Shown here: in pieces, positions 33,329 through 33,516 of the stretch
Numbering within the stretch: the stretch's first letter is position 1
Layout: the number at the start of each line of letters is the position of its first letter
NCBI RefSeq assembly: GCF_900172235.1
Contig: NZ_FWFQ01000031.1
Coordinates: forward strand, 1-33,516
DNA length: 33,516 nt
Origin: Pseudoruegeria aquimaris
Lineage (GTDB): Bacteria; Pseudomonadota; Alphaproteobacteria; Rhodobacterales; Rhodobacteraceae
Direction: 5' to 3'
The notes under the pieces: generated by a model
What the model was told of the DNA's origin: nothing
The model's input: only the letters and a program-made list of their open reading frames with translations
Databases searched by the model: none
Program-made: the position numbers and the translations under genes

Positions 33329-33516
33329 GTCGTGGACTCATAATGTCTGATCCAGAGCCTTGAGCAAGCGAGGTGAAGTGCGGCGAGGAAGTTTGCTGCG
33401 GTTTTGAAGTATCGCGTTGCGATGCCGCGGAAGTGTTTGAGACGATTGAAGAACCGTTCGACCTTGTTGCGTTCGCGGTAGAGGTCTCGGTCGACGGTCC
33501 TGACCACGCGGACGTT
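33325..33516 (-). CDS. IS5-family transposase, C-terminal fragment (cut by window edge)
   Basis: The last 63 residues of a DDE transposase enter from the right edge. The Y-(2)-R-(3)-E-(6)-K signature of the IS5/IS4 group is exact in YRERNKVERFFNRLK and includes the catalytic Glu; FRGIATRYFKTAANFLAAL and the end LWIRHYEST are typical of the IS427/IS870 group. The reading frame has no stop codon within the IS itself: the final codons are ACG, ACC, TAG, where C-TAG comes from the target. This matches what is known for IS870. The N-terminal part of a copy is at 1-55. Confidence 0.88.
   Translation of the reverse strand, partial: NVRVVRTVDRDLYRERNKVERFFNRLKHFRGIATRYFKTAANFLAALHLACSRLWIRHYESTT
33329..33343. 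repeat. IS terminal inverted repeat (transposase-stop end)
   Basis: GTCGTGGACTCATAA, a 14/15 match to the inverted repeat at 124-110. Confidence 0.85.
33329..33516 (-). mobile_element. IS5-family (IS870-like) insertion sequence, 3' end only
   Basis: The fragment holds the inverted repeat and the transposase C-terminal coding region up to the window edge. It is in the same orientation as the fragment at 1-124. Together they cover about 310 bases, so most of the element is not seen. Confidence 0.85.

Noticed and set aside
1-33516. A 33-kb composite transposon
   Set aside because: The interior contains essential or core genes (valS, metF, a tRNA), and the IS copies coincide with the window edges, so assembly breaks are the simpler explanation.
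1-33516. CRISPR array or phage genes
   Set aside because: No regularly spaced repeats, cas genes, integrase, capsid or terminase sequences were seen.

Overview
The window looks like a draft-assembly contig from a high-GC alphaproteobacterium, most likely of the Rhodobacterales. I infer this from the gene families and codon use; no rRNA or species marker is present. It begins and ends inside an IS5-family (IS870-like) insertion sequence, and it carries a sequencing-adapter remnant inside valS.

Layout. Positions 1-124 are the 5' end of one IS copy. Positions 125-17188 are ordinary chromosomal genes: an MsbA-like ABC exporter, a class V aminotransferase, a 58-residue membrane protein, a HisC-like aminotransferase, a Bcr/CflA MFS transporter, valS, an orphan CoxL-like molybdoenzyme subunit coupled to a DUF2235 hydrolase, a PaaI-type thioesterase, a divergent metF/metR-like pair with a perfect MetR box, an inositol-phosphatase-family gene, a GFA-family protein and a rhomboid protease. 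A tRNA-Leu(UAA) follows at 17189-17274.

Positions 17570-33328 hold an unusual cell-surface glycan cluster. It has three transcription units. One encodes a membrane-anchored degenerate ABC protein and an HlyD-like adaptor. The second encodes a DUF3131 protein and a translationally coupled periplasmic coiled-coil protein. The third is a tightly overlapping four-gene operon: acyltransferase, a STAS/nucleotidyltransferase-like/left-handed beta-helix fusion, a cellulose-synthase-like GT2 enzyme, and a second DUF3131 protein. A complete modABC molybdate importer sits between units two and three, and an OmpA-type protein lies at the right edge.

Working model (inference): the GT2 enzyme polymerises a glycan at the inner membrane, the acyltransferase decorates it, the two DUF3131 proteins process it in the periplasm, and the HlyD/ABC-like pair and OmpA-type protein handle export or cell-wall anchoring. 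The STAS fusion and the degenerate ABC protein look regulatory or structural rather than catalytic. This cluster is the best candidate for an undescribed system in the window.

The right-hand IS starts at 33329. Both IS junctions lie at a CTAG that supplies the stop codon of the neighbouring host gene; at the right end the same palindromic CTAG also ends the transposase on the other strand.
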